This document shows positions 55,621 to 64,000 of a DNA stretch of 64,000 nt, piece after piece. A model generated the notes under the pieces. It did no database searches. It was not told where the DNA came from and saw nothing but the letters and a program-made list of their open reading frames with translations. Position 1 is the stretch's first letter. Each line of letters starts with the position of its first letter. The position numbers and the translations under genes were made by a program. Source of the DNA: Chloroflexaceae bacterium. GTDB lineage: Bacteria > Chloroflexota > Chloroflexia > Chloroflexales > Chloroflexaceae. The DNA lies in the NCBI GenBank assembly GCA_028282325.1, contig JANQID010000077.1:1-64000 (forward strand), read 5' to 3'.

Positions 55621-56475
55621 TCAGATAGCGAGCAATCGGTATCGAAAGCTCCCGTATAACCAGCCCAATTGGAGGCCAAATTGACGCATCCACAAATATC
55701 GTTTATTCTTGTCACGAAGCTGGCCTGCTTTCTGGAGGAGAAAGAGCCAGTTTAAGACCCCGCGTTTCCAATGGTGCCATGGCATCCCCAAATCCCGATA
55801 CCGCTGATAGAGACGTACTTGATATTCGCCATCAAGGCGCGCCTGTCGAAATATCGCCCTAAGCGCTGTGCGGTAGCGATAATGCACAACCGCCTCTGGA
55901 ATAAATCGCAGTGTTGCGCCGTTAAGCTGAGCTTTCCAGCAATAATCAATGTCAGACAGACGAAACATCGTTTCATCAAATCCGCCAATGCTATTATGAA
56001 GCGTGCGGCGAACCCCGATGCCCCAGGTCGACGCTGCCGGAAGAAAATGCAAATGCGTTCGCGGACCTTCGAGGGAAGGTTTCCAGAGTTCACTCGTCCA
56101 GAATGGGTTCAGCTTTCGATCCTCGATTTGCGATACCACGAAATCATAATCGAGGAGCGCCTCGCCCATTGCAGCAACCCACCCATCCGCAACTTCATCG
56201 TCGGCATCGCAGAAAGCGATGGAACCGCTGGTGGCAGCTTGAACCGCAACATTTCGTGCATAAGCTGAACCTAAACGTGCTGACGCATCAACGATGCGTA
56301 GCCGAGGAAGCCATTGTTGATAATTTGCCGCAATGGCCAGCGTATCATCGCTTGAGCCATTATCAGCAAGGAGCAATTCCCATGGCTGCGACCATTGCTG
56401 ACGAGTAAAAGCATCTAATTGGGTAGTGATCGTTGCCGCCGCATTACGACAAGGAATGATGACGCTGAGTTGCAT
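55621..56475 (-). CDS. GT2 family glycosyltransferase
   Basis: This is a 284-residue GT-A enzyme with LSVIIPCRNAAATITTQLDAF, LLADNGSSDDTLAIA and IAFCDADDEVADGW (DxD). It lies 45 bp upstream of the GT4 gene in the same transcript direction. It is separated by about 140 bp, with no gene, from the Wzt-like ATPase, so a promoter may lie between them. Confidence 0.87.
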   Translation of the reverse strand: MQLSVIIPCRNAAATITTQLDAFTRQQWSQPWELLLADNGSSDDTLAIAANYQQWLPRLRIVDASARLGSAYARNVAVQAATSGSIAFCDADDEVADGWVAAMGEALLDYDFVVSQIEDRKLNPFWTSELWKPSLEGPRTHLHFLPAASTWGIGVRRTLHNSIGGFDETMFRLSDIDYCWKAQLNGATLRFIPEAVVHYRYRTALRAIFRQARLDGEYQVRLYQRYRDLGMPWHHWKRGVLNWLFLLQKAGQLRDKNKRYLWMRQFGLQLGWLYGSFRYRLLAI

Positions 56476-56618
56476 ATGACGTGAAGATCAGATTAGAGAC
56501 CACAAGCTAATTCTGACCAACTCTTAGACGCTTTTACATATCAGCCCGCAAATTCGCAGATCCTTAAGATCACCGACCTAACCCTGGCTCTTCATACCAC
56601 AAAGGATATCCGAAACAA

Positions 56619-57947
56619 TCAATGATCACGCGGTTGAAATTTCGTTTCCCAGTTAAATATTGGACGAACTACTCCATCCATATTGCCGGCCCAGTCACCT
56701 CTGGCGGTGTCACCATCAAGACTATCGATCACTTGAAATGCAACGGCCTCGCGCTCTAAAAACTGAGGCACTACTGGCTCCATCGTAATCGCAGTCGCTT
56801 CTACAAAGAGCGCGCCTTCGGAGAGGAAATTGCCAGGAATCCTCACCGAACTTATGTAATATCCGGGAGAACGAGGACGCCGCCGCCATTGAGGATCATT
56901 ATCAAGTGACATAAAAACCTTGATCCCTTCCTCATTACGAACGCTATAATGCGGCAACAGGAGAGAACCTGGCTTCAAGACCTCGTATTCCATCTCGATA
57001 TGAACAGCTTTACGGATATCAATCGCCTCGGTGATATGCCCGTCTTCAGAGCGAACACGAACAGCGCGGAGGCGAGCCACTTCGCCGCTAGGCGCAGTTG
57101 TTGGATCGTCCCAGACTCGCTCCGCCGTCGTTCCCTGGCCTGCGCCTAGATAGGAGCTAATCACGCGATGTGAGGGACCGTCATCCAGCACATTTCCTGA
57201 ATCAAGCAAAATAGTACGTTCGCACATCCGTGTGATCGCTTGCATACTGTGAGAAACAAACAACACCGTTCGGCCTTCGCGCCCCACATCTTGCATCTTG
57301 TTCAAGCACTTTTTTTGGAAGCGCGAGTCCCCAACCGCCAGCACTTCATCGACAATAAGTATTTCCGGTTCTAAATGGGCTGCGACAGCAAATGCAAGAC
57401 GCACATACATACCGCTGGAGTAGAATTTCACCGGAGTATCAATAAACTTCTCGATTTCAGCGAATTCCACAATCTCATCAAACTTGCCAGCAATCTCTGT
57501 CTTGCGCATTCCCAGAATGGCGCCATTCAGAAAAACATTTTCACGACCAGTTAGTTCCGGGTGGAAACCAGTGCCAACCTCAAGAAGGGAAGCCACACGG
57601 CCATAGATCTCGGCGCGTCCCCGCGTAGGCTCGGTAATGCGGGAGAGTACTTTGAGCAGTGTGCTCTTTCCGGCTCCATTTCGCCCAATAATGCCCACTA
57701 TTTCGCCATGATTGATGTCAAACGATACGTCATTAAGCGCCCAGATATAATCTACGTTCACATTACCCTTAGGTTGTTCTCGTTGAGAGCCATTTGATGA
57801 TGATCGCGTTAATGAAGACATCTTCTGTAAAGGGCTTGTCAACAGCGTGCCTAGCCTATCACGGAGTGTTGCATAATTCGTCTTACGTCCTTGACCAATG
57901 CGATACATTTTTGCCAGATGCGCTGCAGAGATGGCAATATTGCTCAT
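56619..57947 (-). CDS. wzt: Polysaccharide ABC exporter ATPase with carbohydrate-binding C-terminus (Wzt)
   Basis: This is a 442-residue ATPase with Walker A IIGRNGAGKSTLLKVLS, signature FYSSGMYVRLAFAVAAH and Walker B ILIVDEVLAVGD, followed by the H-loop VSHSMQAI. The C-terminal about 175 residues (from ARLRAVRVRSEDGH) form a beta-sandwich of the Wzt_C type, which recognises the finished polymer in characterised systems. The ATG at 57947 is preferred over 57995. It lies 40 bp downstream of the permease gene. Confidence 0.9.
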   Translation of the reverse strand: MSNIAISAAHLAKMYRIGQGRKTNYATLRDRLGTLLTSPLQKMSSLTRSSSNGSQREQPKGNVNVDYIWALNDVSFDINHGEIVGIIGRNGAGKSTLLKVLSRITEPTRGRAEIYGRVASLLEVGTGFHPELTGRENVFLNGAILGMRKTEIAGKFDEIVEFAEIEKFIDTPVKFYSSGMYVRLAFAVAAHLEPEILIVDEVLAVGDSRFQKKCLNKMQDVGREGRTVLFVSHSMQAITRMCERTILLDSGNVLDDGPSHRVISSYLGAGQGTTAERVWDDPTTAPSGEVARLRAVRVRSEDGHITEAIDIRKAVHIEMEYEVLKPGSLLLPHYSVRNEEGIKVFMSLDNDPQWRRRPRSPGYYISSVRIPGNFLSEGALFVEATAITMEPVVPQFLEREAVAFQVIDSLDGDTARGDWAGNMDGVVRPIFNWETKFQPRDH

Positions 57948-57987
57948 AACGCTACTTCTCACAGAATTCAGAAGGTGCAGATCTTCA

Positions 57988-58863
57988 CTAAACAAAATCG
58001 GCGAAACTACGTTCCATCCTTCGGAAATAGAACAGACCGCTCACGAAGAGGATAACCGAAACACACGCCGACAGAATAATCATCGCACTTGGCGGATTAG
58101 TGCCGAGCAGCGCCCAGCGAAATCCTTCAACAACGCCGACCATAGGATTCAGGCCATACAAAGTGCGCCAGGGCTCGCCGAGCAGGCTGCTAGGGTAAAC
58201 CACGGGCGTCGCAAACATCCAGAACTGTACCAGGAAGGGCACAATGTGTCTAATATCACGATACTGAACGTTTAAAGCTGAAAGCCAGAGGCCTACTCCT
58301 AATACTGATACAATAGCCAGCAACAAGAACAACGGCAAGAGCAATACGGCTAGAGTTGGAACAACTTGATAGTAAACCATCATGCCAAGCAGCACGATAA
58401 AAGCAATCGAGAAATCAACCAGACCGGCGGCAGTGCTGGCTATCGGCACTAACAACCGCGGAAAGTAGACTTTACGAATCAAGTTGGCGCTTGTCACCAT
58501 ACTATTTGCGGACTGGCTCAACGCCGTTGCAAAGTATTGCCAAGGAAGCAAGCCGGCATAGTTAAAAATGGGGTACGGAATGCCATCCGAAGGAACTCCC
58601 ACCAGACGACCGAAGAACAGCGAGAATACAATCATCGTAACAAAAGGCTGAATAATCGCCCACGCAGCGCCTAATGCCGTTTGCTTGTATCGAACCTTTA
58701 CATCGCGCCAGACGAGAAAGTACAACAGTTCGCGATAGTCCCACAAGTTCTTTAGCCCTAATGAAACCCAACCTCGCGATGGAGCAATAACGACACGCGA
58801 CAAGTCGGTTGGCATAGACGATGTAGCTGGCGGACTTGCCTGTTGTGCATTTGTAGCTGACAT
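57988..58863 (-). CDS. wzm: Polysaccharide ABC exporter permease (Wzm)
   Basis: This is a 291-residue ABC-2 type permease with six membrane segments. Family phrases are DYRELLYFLVWRDVKVRYKQ, ALGAAWAIIQPFVTMIVF, RKVYFPRLLVPIAS and FLVQFWMFATPVVYPSSLL. With Wzt it should export a lipid-linked glycan across the membrane. It is the first gene of a probable wzm-wzt operon. Confidence 0.92.
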   Translation of the reverse strand: MSATNAQQASPPATSSMPTDLSRVVIAPSRGWVSLGLKNLWDYRELLYFLVWRDVKVRYKQTALGAAWAIIQPFVTMIVFSLFFGRLVGVPSDGIPYPIFNYAGLLPWQYFATALSQSANSMVTSANLIRKVYFPRLLVPIASTAAGLVDFSIAFIVLLGMMVYYQVVPTLAVLLLPLFLLLAIVSVLGVGLWLSALNVQYRDIRHIVPFLVQFWMFATPVVYPSSLLGEPWRTLYGLNPMVGVVEGFRWALLGTNPPSAMIILSACVSVILFVSGLFYFRRMERSFADFV

Positions 58864-58929
58864 CTAAGAGATCTCCCGATGGCAATTGCGAGTATCACTG
58901 ACCTTATACAAGCTATGTTGACAAACATT

Positions 58930-60480
58930 CTACCCGGTCATCGAGAGAGACGACGCAGGCATAAGTCGGCGGGAGAAGAACCATACCGCACTGGCTGTAA
59001 TGATAACGCCGATAGTCACATTTCCAAAATCAAACATGCTGCCGCCTATGAAAACAACAAAACTCTCAAGCGCCAGCACGGACGCCGTTATCGCTGCTAT
59101 GAACAGCTTTATGTCCTGCTTTCTTCCTTTGTATGAGCGTAAAATCCGGAGCCATAACACCAACCAGAGCCCTACAGGAATAAAAATAAGGCAATGATAG
59201 AGCAGTCTGAAAATATCCATTGACTCGTTATTTACTGGAGATGCCGCATCGACGCCGAGAAAGCGTTGAAAGAACATCGGTTCGGGCCTTAAACGAAAAC
59301 TATAAGCATTCTTGATAGTATCAACATATACTGTTATGGTTGGGCGGTTATACGTAATGAGCAATCGCCGTTTCTGATCAGGAATTGCAAAGACATCTGG
59401 AACCGTCATTTCCGGCGCTGCGCCATTTACTCCCGATATCGGCGTCCGCAAGCGAATGATCAAGTCATCGTCCTGTTGTCCGATCGTAAAATTACGCTCA
59501 CTCGTTCCATTGGAGAGAGAGACAATGCGCGCGGGTCCGCTTTGCATAGGTTCCGCCGACGCTACAGTAGCAATAAGCGAGAACTCGGACGTCTCGCGAA
59601 TGTGTTGTATCGCTGAAACAGGAGGAACCTCGCTAATCAGCCAACTATCCTTGTCCAATACGACTTTACCGTCATTGATGGGTGATAACGGCGTTCTTTG
59701 CCATATCAACTCTGGCTGATCTTTGGGCGATGCGGTTTGATCCTGAGTAAACGTATAAGCTAAGACTGCCTGATCAATCGGTCTTTCGGGATAATCTTCG
59801 CGGAAAACGTTTTGCGATTCGGATGGAGAGAAGATCCGATCCGCCATTTGTATATCGAAAACCACTCCTTGCCATGGTCGGTTTCCTGTTAGCTCATTGC
59901 CTATGATGAGGTGATATTCCTTATTCCAATCATCTAACCTCGCAAATGACTGGAGCGCAACCGCTGTCGAAAATGCCAAAATGATATATATACTTAATCC
60001 TGTAATGAGTGCATATACTGATGAAATCAGAAACCTGGAGCTGAGAAAAAGCCAGAATCCAGTGAATGCGCCCAGACTATTCATCAACACATCGACGGGC
60101 GATGGAAATCGCGAAGGTAAGAAAACCTGAGTCAGTTCAATAGTCAACGAAAGGAGAAAGCTTGCCGCTATCACGTATATTGCGGCATAGAGCGTATGTT
60201 GCCGTCGTCTGAGTATCCAGATTGCAAGGCTAAAGCCAAACGGAATATAGAGGATAACATTATCCCGCATATCCATCGGATGACTTTCGCCTTCCAAGAA
60301 CGTCTGCCATACCGACCTTATGCTTAATGCGCCATCAATTCGTGTGGTTTGGAAATCATATGGCGACAATGTAAGCTGGATAATTAAAAACATAACCCCC
60401 AGGATCGCAATTCTAAACCAGCGATCAGTGAGGTTATCAAAATGAAAGGCGGGATTCCTAATAATATTAAGACTCTGCAT
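58930..60480 (-). CDS. VanZ-like membrane protein with embedded LamG-like domain
   Basis: This is a 516-residue protein. The N-terminal about 180 residues are a VanZ-like domain of four to five membrane helices (LSPYDFQT, MDMRDNVILYIPFGFSLAIWI, IELTQVFLPSRFPSPVDVLMNSLGAF). An extracytoplasmic region of about 220 residues resembles a concanavalin/LamG beta-sandwich (WQGVVFDIQMADRIF, then TSEFSLIATV, then LLITYNRPTITVYVD). Three more membrane helices end the protein. A membrane-anchored glycan-binding role is possible. A TTG at 60486 has better ribosome-site spacing than the ATG at 60480, so either may be used. Confidence 0.75.
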   Translation of the reverse strand: MQSLNIIRNPAFHFDNLTDRWFRIAILGVMFLIIQLTLSPYDFQTTRIDGALSIRSVWQTFLEGESHPMDMRDNVILYIPFGFSLAIWILRRRQHTLYAAIYVIAASFLLSLTIELTQVFLPSRFPSPVDVLMNSLGAFTGFWLFLSSRFLISSVYALITGLSIYIILAFSTAVALQSFARLDDWNKEYHLIIGNELTGNRPWQGVVFDIQMADRIFSPSESQNVFREDYPERPIDQAVLAYTFTQDQTASPKDQPELIWQRTPLSPINDGKVVLDKDSWLISEVPPVSAIQHIRETSEFSLIATVASAEPMQSGPARIVSLSNGTSERNFTIGQQDDDLIIRLRTPISGVNGAAPEMTVPDVFAIPDQKRRLLITYNRPTITVYVDTIKNAYSFRLRPEPMFFQRFLGVDAASPVNNESMDIFRLLYHCLIFIPVGLWLVLWLRILRSYKGRKQDIKLFIAAITASVLALESFVVFIGGSMFDFGNVTIGVIITASAVWFFSRRLMPASSLSMTG

Positions 60481-60767
60481 ACTCAAGTTTAGCTTCCAGG
60501 GCGACAGTTAAAAAATATTGCTACTCCAGGAATTCACCAGGGAAACTCAGTAGACCTGTGTAAATCAGAAGTGTCGTGTTTTCGCCCGCCCCTTGCCTTC
60601 AACAACATTTATAAAGCCACAATCAGATGCATACCCACAAGACGACTACAGACAGTAACACATGCTCTATTATATGTAAGCTGCGGTAATGACGATACAA
60701 TTACGCGGATCAGGAAACGAGATGAACAAACTGTTATTGAGCGCGATTCTTCGGCAATCCGGCTGCG

Positions 60768-62504
60768 TCAGCCGTGCTGACCGTTAGCCGCGCCGAAACA
60801 GTGTGGGTTCGCGCGTATCAAGTCGTCGGCGCCGCGAAAACCCTGGAGCACGAGCGGCGTGCCGAGCGAGCCGAGTGCGACGATCGGACCGGTGATCATA
60901 AAGGTGTAACGCCCGGTGCGTTTGGGGTCAGGCAGCGAGCAGTAGCGCGCGAAGCCTTCTTTGCCCAACTCGGCCTCGACGTATTCGCGATCTGCGCCGA
61001 GTTTGAAGCCCTGACCGAAAATTCTCACCTGGAGCTGGCGCAAAATGGTCTTGTCGAAATCGTGCAAGGTCTGGGTGATAAAAAGCCAGCCGACGCCGTA
61101 CTTGCCGGTCATACGCACACTCTGGGCCAGCAGCGACCGCGTGCGCGCGCCGTCGTTGCTTTCGCTGGCATGCTCGCCGGCGAAGAGGTGCGCCTCATCG
61201 AGCACAACCAGAGCGTTGCTGCTCTGACCTTTATTGAAGCTGCGGTGGATAACGTGACGCAGCCGGGTGAGGATCTCGTTAAGTAAGAAGTAGGGAACCG
61301 CGTCATAGCTGTGCTCCTGGCTGAGCGAGAGCACCACGACTTCTCGGTCGATCAGGACGCGTTGAATGAGGTGCGATAACGGCGTGCGCCCTTCGTCGGT
61401 GCGAAACGCCTGGAGCGCCTGGAGCCAGATCTTCCGCAGCCGTGCTTCGTCAAGCTGATAGCGCGCCATCACATCTAGCGCGCGTTGCCCTTCGCCGGGC
61501 GTCGTGCCGGGGCGGCTGGCGTAGATGACATCGGCAAAACGGGCGAGATCCTTTACCAGCAACGGCAAATCGGCGCTCCGCAAATCGCGCACGGGGCGTC
61601 GTTTGCCTTCGGAAGTGGCCAGATCGTTGATCAGGCCGGCCAGTCGTTCGCCGGCCTCGCGTTCCTTGTTCGCCCCTTTGAATCCCAGACTTTCGAAGAA
61701 TCCCGCGCGGCGCAGCGTTTCCGTGAACGCCTCTGCGCCCTCCAACGCCACCTCATCGGTGGTGGTGACCACCACCTCGCGCCGGGTGCGCAGCGTGTTT
61801 AACAAACGACGAATGCTGAAATCCACCCGATGATCGCCTGCAGCGAAGCGATCACGGCCAAACTCGCCCTGTGGATCGATAACCAACAGCCCCATATCGG
61901 CGTTCGCGGCAAAACCGGCGAGTAGCTGTGCCGCCAGGATGCTTTTGCCGCTCCGAGTCTGGCCGAAGACACCCATCATCACCGCTTCGCCAAATCCGCC
62001 CTGTTCGGTGCTGCCGAAGTGACGCAATGTCAGCGGCGCCGGCAAGCCATCGCCCGGCGATTGTCCGGCGTAGAAAATGCCCGGCTCGGTATGCACCAGC
62101 TCACGTAGCGCTTCAACTGAGGCCGGATGCACGGGCGTGCCGCTTGGCGGCGGCGTGGAAAGCGTGGTGCGTCGCTTGACCTGGCCTGCATCGTCGAGCA
62201 GGAAGATGCCCAGCGCCGTGAGTTGAGCGCTGGTCAGGTCGCTCTCGCCACTCAACACGGGCAGGGGGCCTTGATGTTTGATCACCGAACGAATCACCGG
62301 ATCTTCATGCCAGCGGTTGCGGGTGACAATGCCGCCGAGCTGGCAGAGGGCGCGCTTGCGATAAGCCTTGCCGTTGAAGCGTTCAACGACCTCAAACGTA
62401 ACCCATGCGTGGTCAAGCGCGCGATCACGCGCGGTTTCCAGAATATCAACGGTGAAGGAGGTTGTGCTGTTGGGCGACCCAATAATAGCGATGGGTTGCA
62501 TCAT
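60768..62504 (-). CDS. HerA/DUF87-type ATPase
   Basis: This is a 578-residue P-loop ATPase. An N-terminal beta-barrel-like part (HAS-barrel region, about 1-160) is followed by a RecA-like core with Walker A VFGQTRSGKSILAAQLL and Walker B NALVVLDEAHLFAG. RSLLAQSVRMTGKYGVGWLFITQ is near the C-terminus. Relatives are hexameric DNA-pumping ATPases, often paired with the nuclease NurA. No NurA gene is seen next to it. The ATG at 62504 is preferred over a GTG at 62531. Confidence 0.85.
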   Translation of the reverse strand: MMQPIAIIGSPNSTTSFTVDILETARDRALDHAWVTFEVVERFNGKAYRKRALCQLGGIVTRNRWHEDPVIRSVIKHQGPLPVLSGESDLTSAQLTALGIFLLDDAGQVKRRTTLSTPPPSGTPVHPASVEALRELVHTEPGIFYAGQSPGDGLPAPLTLRHFGSTEQGGFGEAVMMGVFGQTRSGKSILAAQLLAGFAANADMGLLVIDPQGEFGRDRFAAGDHRVDFSIRRLLNTLRTRREVVVTTTDEVALEGAEAFTETLRRAGFFESLGFKGANKEREAGERLAGLINDLATSEGKRRPVRDLRSADLPLLVKDLARFADVIYASRPGTTPGEGQRALDVMARYQLDEARLRKIWLQALQAFRTDEGRTPLSHLIQRVLIDREVVVLSLSQEHSYDAVPYFLLNEILTRLRHVIHRSFNKGQSSNALVVLDEAHLFAGEHASESNDGARTRSLLAQSVRMTGKYGVGWLFITQTLHDFDKTILRQLQVRIFGQGFKLGADREYVEAELGKEGFARYCSLPDPKRTGRYTFMITGPIVALGSLGTPLVLQGFRGADDLIRANPHCFGAANGQHG

Positions 62505-62701
62505 GGCTTTGCACAAAAATGCTGTAAACACAATTTGGCGCTAGCAGGGGCGTTTGGGGCGCAGGAGCGCTTCGCTTCCCAGTATACAACTTTACAAACA
62601 TATGTGCAATAAGAATATTTGTGCGTATTTCACTGTCAGTATGCAACCAATGACCCGACGATCTCGATTCGTGCAAGCGCCGATCGGCGTCGGGTCAATC
62701 G

Positions 62702-64000
62702 CTAGAGTCCCGTCGCGGTGGCATGTTCAACCAGATCTTTCCGAATAAACACGTGCAACTGCTTGCTTCCCCAGATCCAATGCACCGGCGTTCGCCTGAT
62801 ATCGTCGTCGAGAAAGACCGGGTACGTGGTATGGACATACTGCTCCGGCACCTCACTGCGCAAAAGCGCCTCGACGAAGGCGTCGTAGCCAACGATGATT
62901 CCCGGTCGCATTTCTCGCACGCAGCCAACCGGAATAGCGCCGATACAGCCGCAATTGCGCTCATCAGGAATGCTCATCGGGTGCCAGCGGAGCACCTGCG
63001 GCGAAACCAGGCCGGCCCCGTCGATAATACGGCCCCTGAAGGTATCGCCGAGACCGCCAATCTCCGCTGCCAACAAAGTTGTGTTGGGGTACTGGCGAAA
63101 CAAGGACGCGCCGATTTCTCGATAGAGCCGCACGCGCGCACCCCGCTCGAAATGTTGATAGTGCGCCGGATTGCCGGATGCAGCCAGCCAGACCTGCAAC
63201 AGGCCGACAAGCAGAATCGCCAGCACCGGCGTCGCCAACACGCCGACGCTGAGCAACACACGTCGCGAACGGTTGCTGGCCATGAGCGCGCTCACCGAGA
63301 ATACGAGCGGTACGGCATACAATGGAATATACCAGGGAAAAATGAACGTTCGGGTTGACAGATACGCACCGGCGATGGCAACACTCCAGCCAATCAGGAA
63401 CGCGCCCAGCAAGCGATGGGCGCGCCATGCGCGTTCGATCAAAGTTCTCATCGTTCCATAGGCAAGGATCGCTCCAACGAGCACGATGAGCGAAAGGAGG
63501 TACAACTCCTTGGCCGCCATTGGAATAGCATATTGCCAGAACGGCAAACGAATATCCGGCAACAAGCTATTTGTGATGTCCTGAAAAACGCTGGCGTAAT
63601 CGATCGAGTACACAATCGATTTGGCTCGGATCGTATGCGGTACGAAGGATCCAAAAAAATAGAGGCTGTATGCCATAAAAGGCGCCGCCCCGAGAATCGG
63701 CAACAATACCATATCGCGCAGACGAAAGCGATGCTCGATCAGGCCATAGATCAACACCAGCACCAGAACCAGGAGTAATTCCAGACGAAAGAAGACGGCG
63801 ACGCTGAAAAAGAGGAAGCAATAGCTGTTGTCTCGAACGAGCAAATGCAAGCCGATGCCCACAATAAGTAACGCGACGACGGTTTCCATTAAACCGATGC
63901 TGTGTTGAATTGTCAACGCAATGTATATGAACAGAACGGCCCAGTAGGCAAGTGTGCGATGGGGACGGTGGGCAAGCCGACTGATCAACGCTGCGTACAC
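62702..64000 (-). CDS. Multi-pass membrane protein, N-terminus cut by window edge
   Basis: The visible part is 432 residues, running off the window at its 5' side. About nine or ten hydrophobic segments lie in the first 290 residues (LLVLVLVLIYGLIEH, PILGAAPFMAYSLYFFG, TIRAKSIVYS). A soluble C-terminal domain of about 140 residues follows. The pattern resembles GT-C type membrane glycosyltransferases, but the catalytic first loop is not in the window. Confidence 0.65.
   Translation of the reverse strand: MYAALISRLAHRPHRTLAYWAVLFIYIALTIQHSIGLMETVVALLIVGIGLHLLVRDNSYCFLFFSVAVFFRLELLLVLVLVLIYGLIEHRFRLRDMVLLPILGAAPFMAYSLYFFGSFVPHTIRAKSIVYSIDYASVFQDITNSLLPDIRLPFWQYAIPMAAKELYLLSLIVLVGAILAYGTMRTLIERAWRAHRLLGAFLIGWSVAIAGAYLSTRTFIFPWYIPLYAVPLVFSVSALMASNRSRRVLLSVGVLATPVLAILLVGLLQVWLAASGNPAHYQHFERGARVRLYREIGASLFRQYPNTTLLAAEIGGLGDTFRGRIIDGAGLVSPQVLRWHPMSIPDERNCGCIGAIPVGCVREMRPGIIVGYDAFVEALLRSEVPEQYVHTTYPVFLDDDIRRTPVHWIWGSKQLHVFIRKDLVEHATATGL

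Overview
The window looks like chromosomal DNA of a Chloroflexota bacterium, probably class Chloroflexia (Roseiflexus/Chloroflexus-like). This is inferred from the moderately high GC content, secreted proteins with Thr/Pro-rich linkers and short C-terminal motifs of the YLPLVRR type, a combined substrate-binding/VWA lipoprotein, and the mix of gene families. No rRNA, tRNA, CRISPR array, phage or intact transposase was recognised.

Region 1 (1-13.5 kb) is mostly housekeeping. It holds a secreted glycoside hydrolase with two C-terminal repeats, two overlapping DUF4491-like membrane genes, a decayed secreted-protein gene, a membrane protein next to a Roadblock/LC7 gene, the classic dnaX-ybaB-recR set, dodecin, a Sua5-type tRNA t6A enzyme and a CNNM transporter. 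Next come two adjacent RNA-modification genes: a tRNA-guanine transglycosylase homologue with an altered base-pocket loop, and a protein with all the motifs of the 16S rRNA m7G1405 (aminoglycoside-resistance type) methyltransferases. A thioredoxin-fold lipoprotein ends the region. A 134-141 bp MITE-like element with perfect 10-bp terminal inverted repeats in its complete copy occurs at 1-134 and, inverted, at 12589-12731.

Region 2 (13.5-21.4 kb, all minus strand) holds a coiled-coil membrane protein, a lipoprotein joining a solute-binding domain to a VWA domain, a second solute-binding protein, a PMT-like membrane glycosyltransferase and an SGNH-hydrolase-like secreted protein with a 5 x 30 bp minisatellite. 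The second solute-binding gene is preceded by three direct repeats at exact 11-bp spacing and a perfect TATAAT, which suggests control by an OmpR/PhoB-type response regulator.

Region 3 (21.6-60.5 kb, all minus strand) is a very large cell-surface polysaccharide locus. It encodes a bacillosamine-like pathway (PglF/E/D/C homologues), a UDP-GlcNAc 2-epimerase and a UDP-HexNAc 6-dehydrogenase (amino-uronic acid supply), a GDP-fucose-synthase-like enzyme and two other SDR epimerases. About ten glycosyltransferases include one tandem GT4-GT4 fusion. There are also a heparinase II/III-like protein, a two-domain dehydrogenase fusion, a CapK/PaaK-like adenylate-forming enzyme and hexapeptide acyltransferases. 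Export and assembly genes are a Wzy/O-ligase-like protein, a Wzz/BY-kinase, an HlyD-like lipoprotein, and a Wzm/Wzt ABC exporter with a C-terminal carbohydrate-recognition domain. No Wzx flippase or outer-membrane OPX protein is visible. Many genes overlap by 1-20 bp or lie within 50 bp of each other, so they are probably organised in long operons.

Region 4 (60.7-64 kb) has a HerA/DUF87-type ATPase and a multi-pass membrane protein cut by the window edge.
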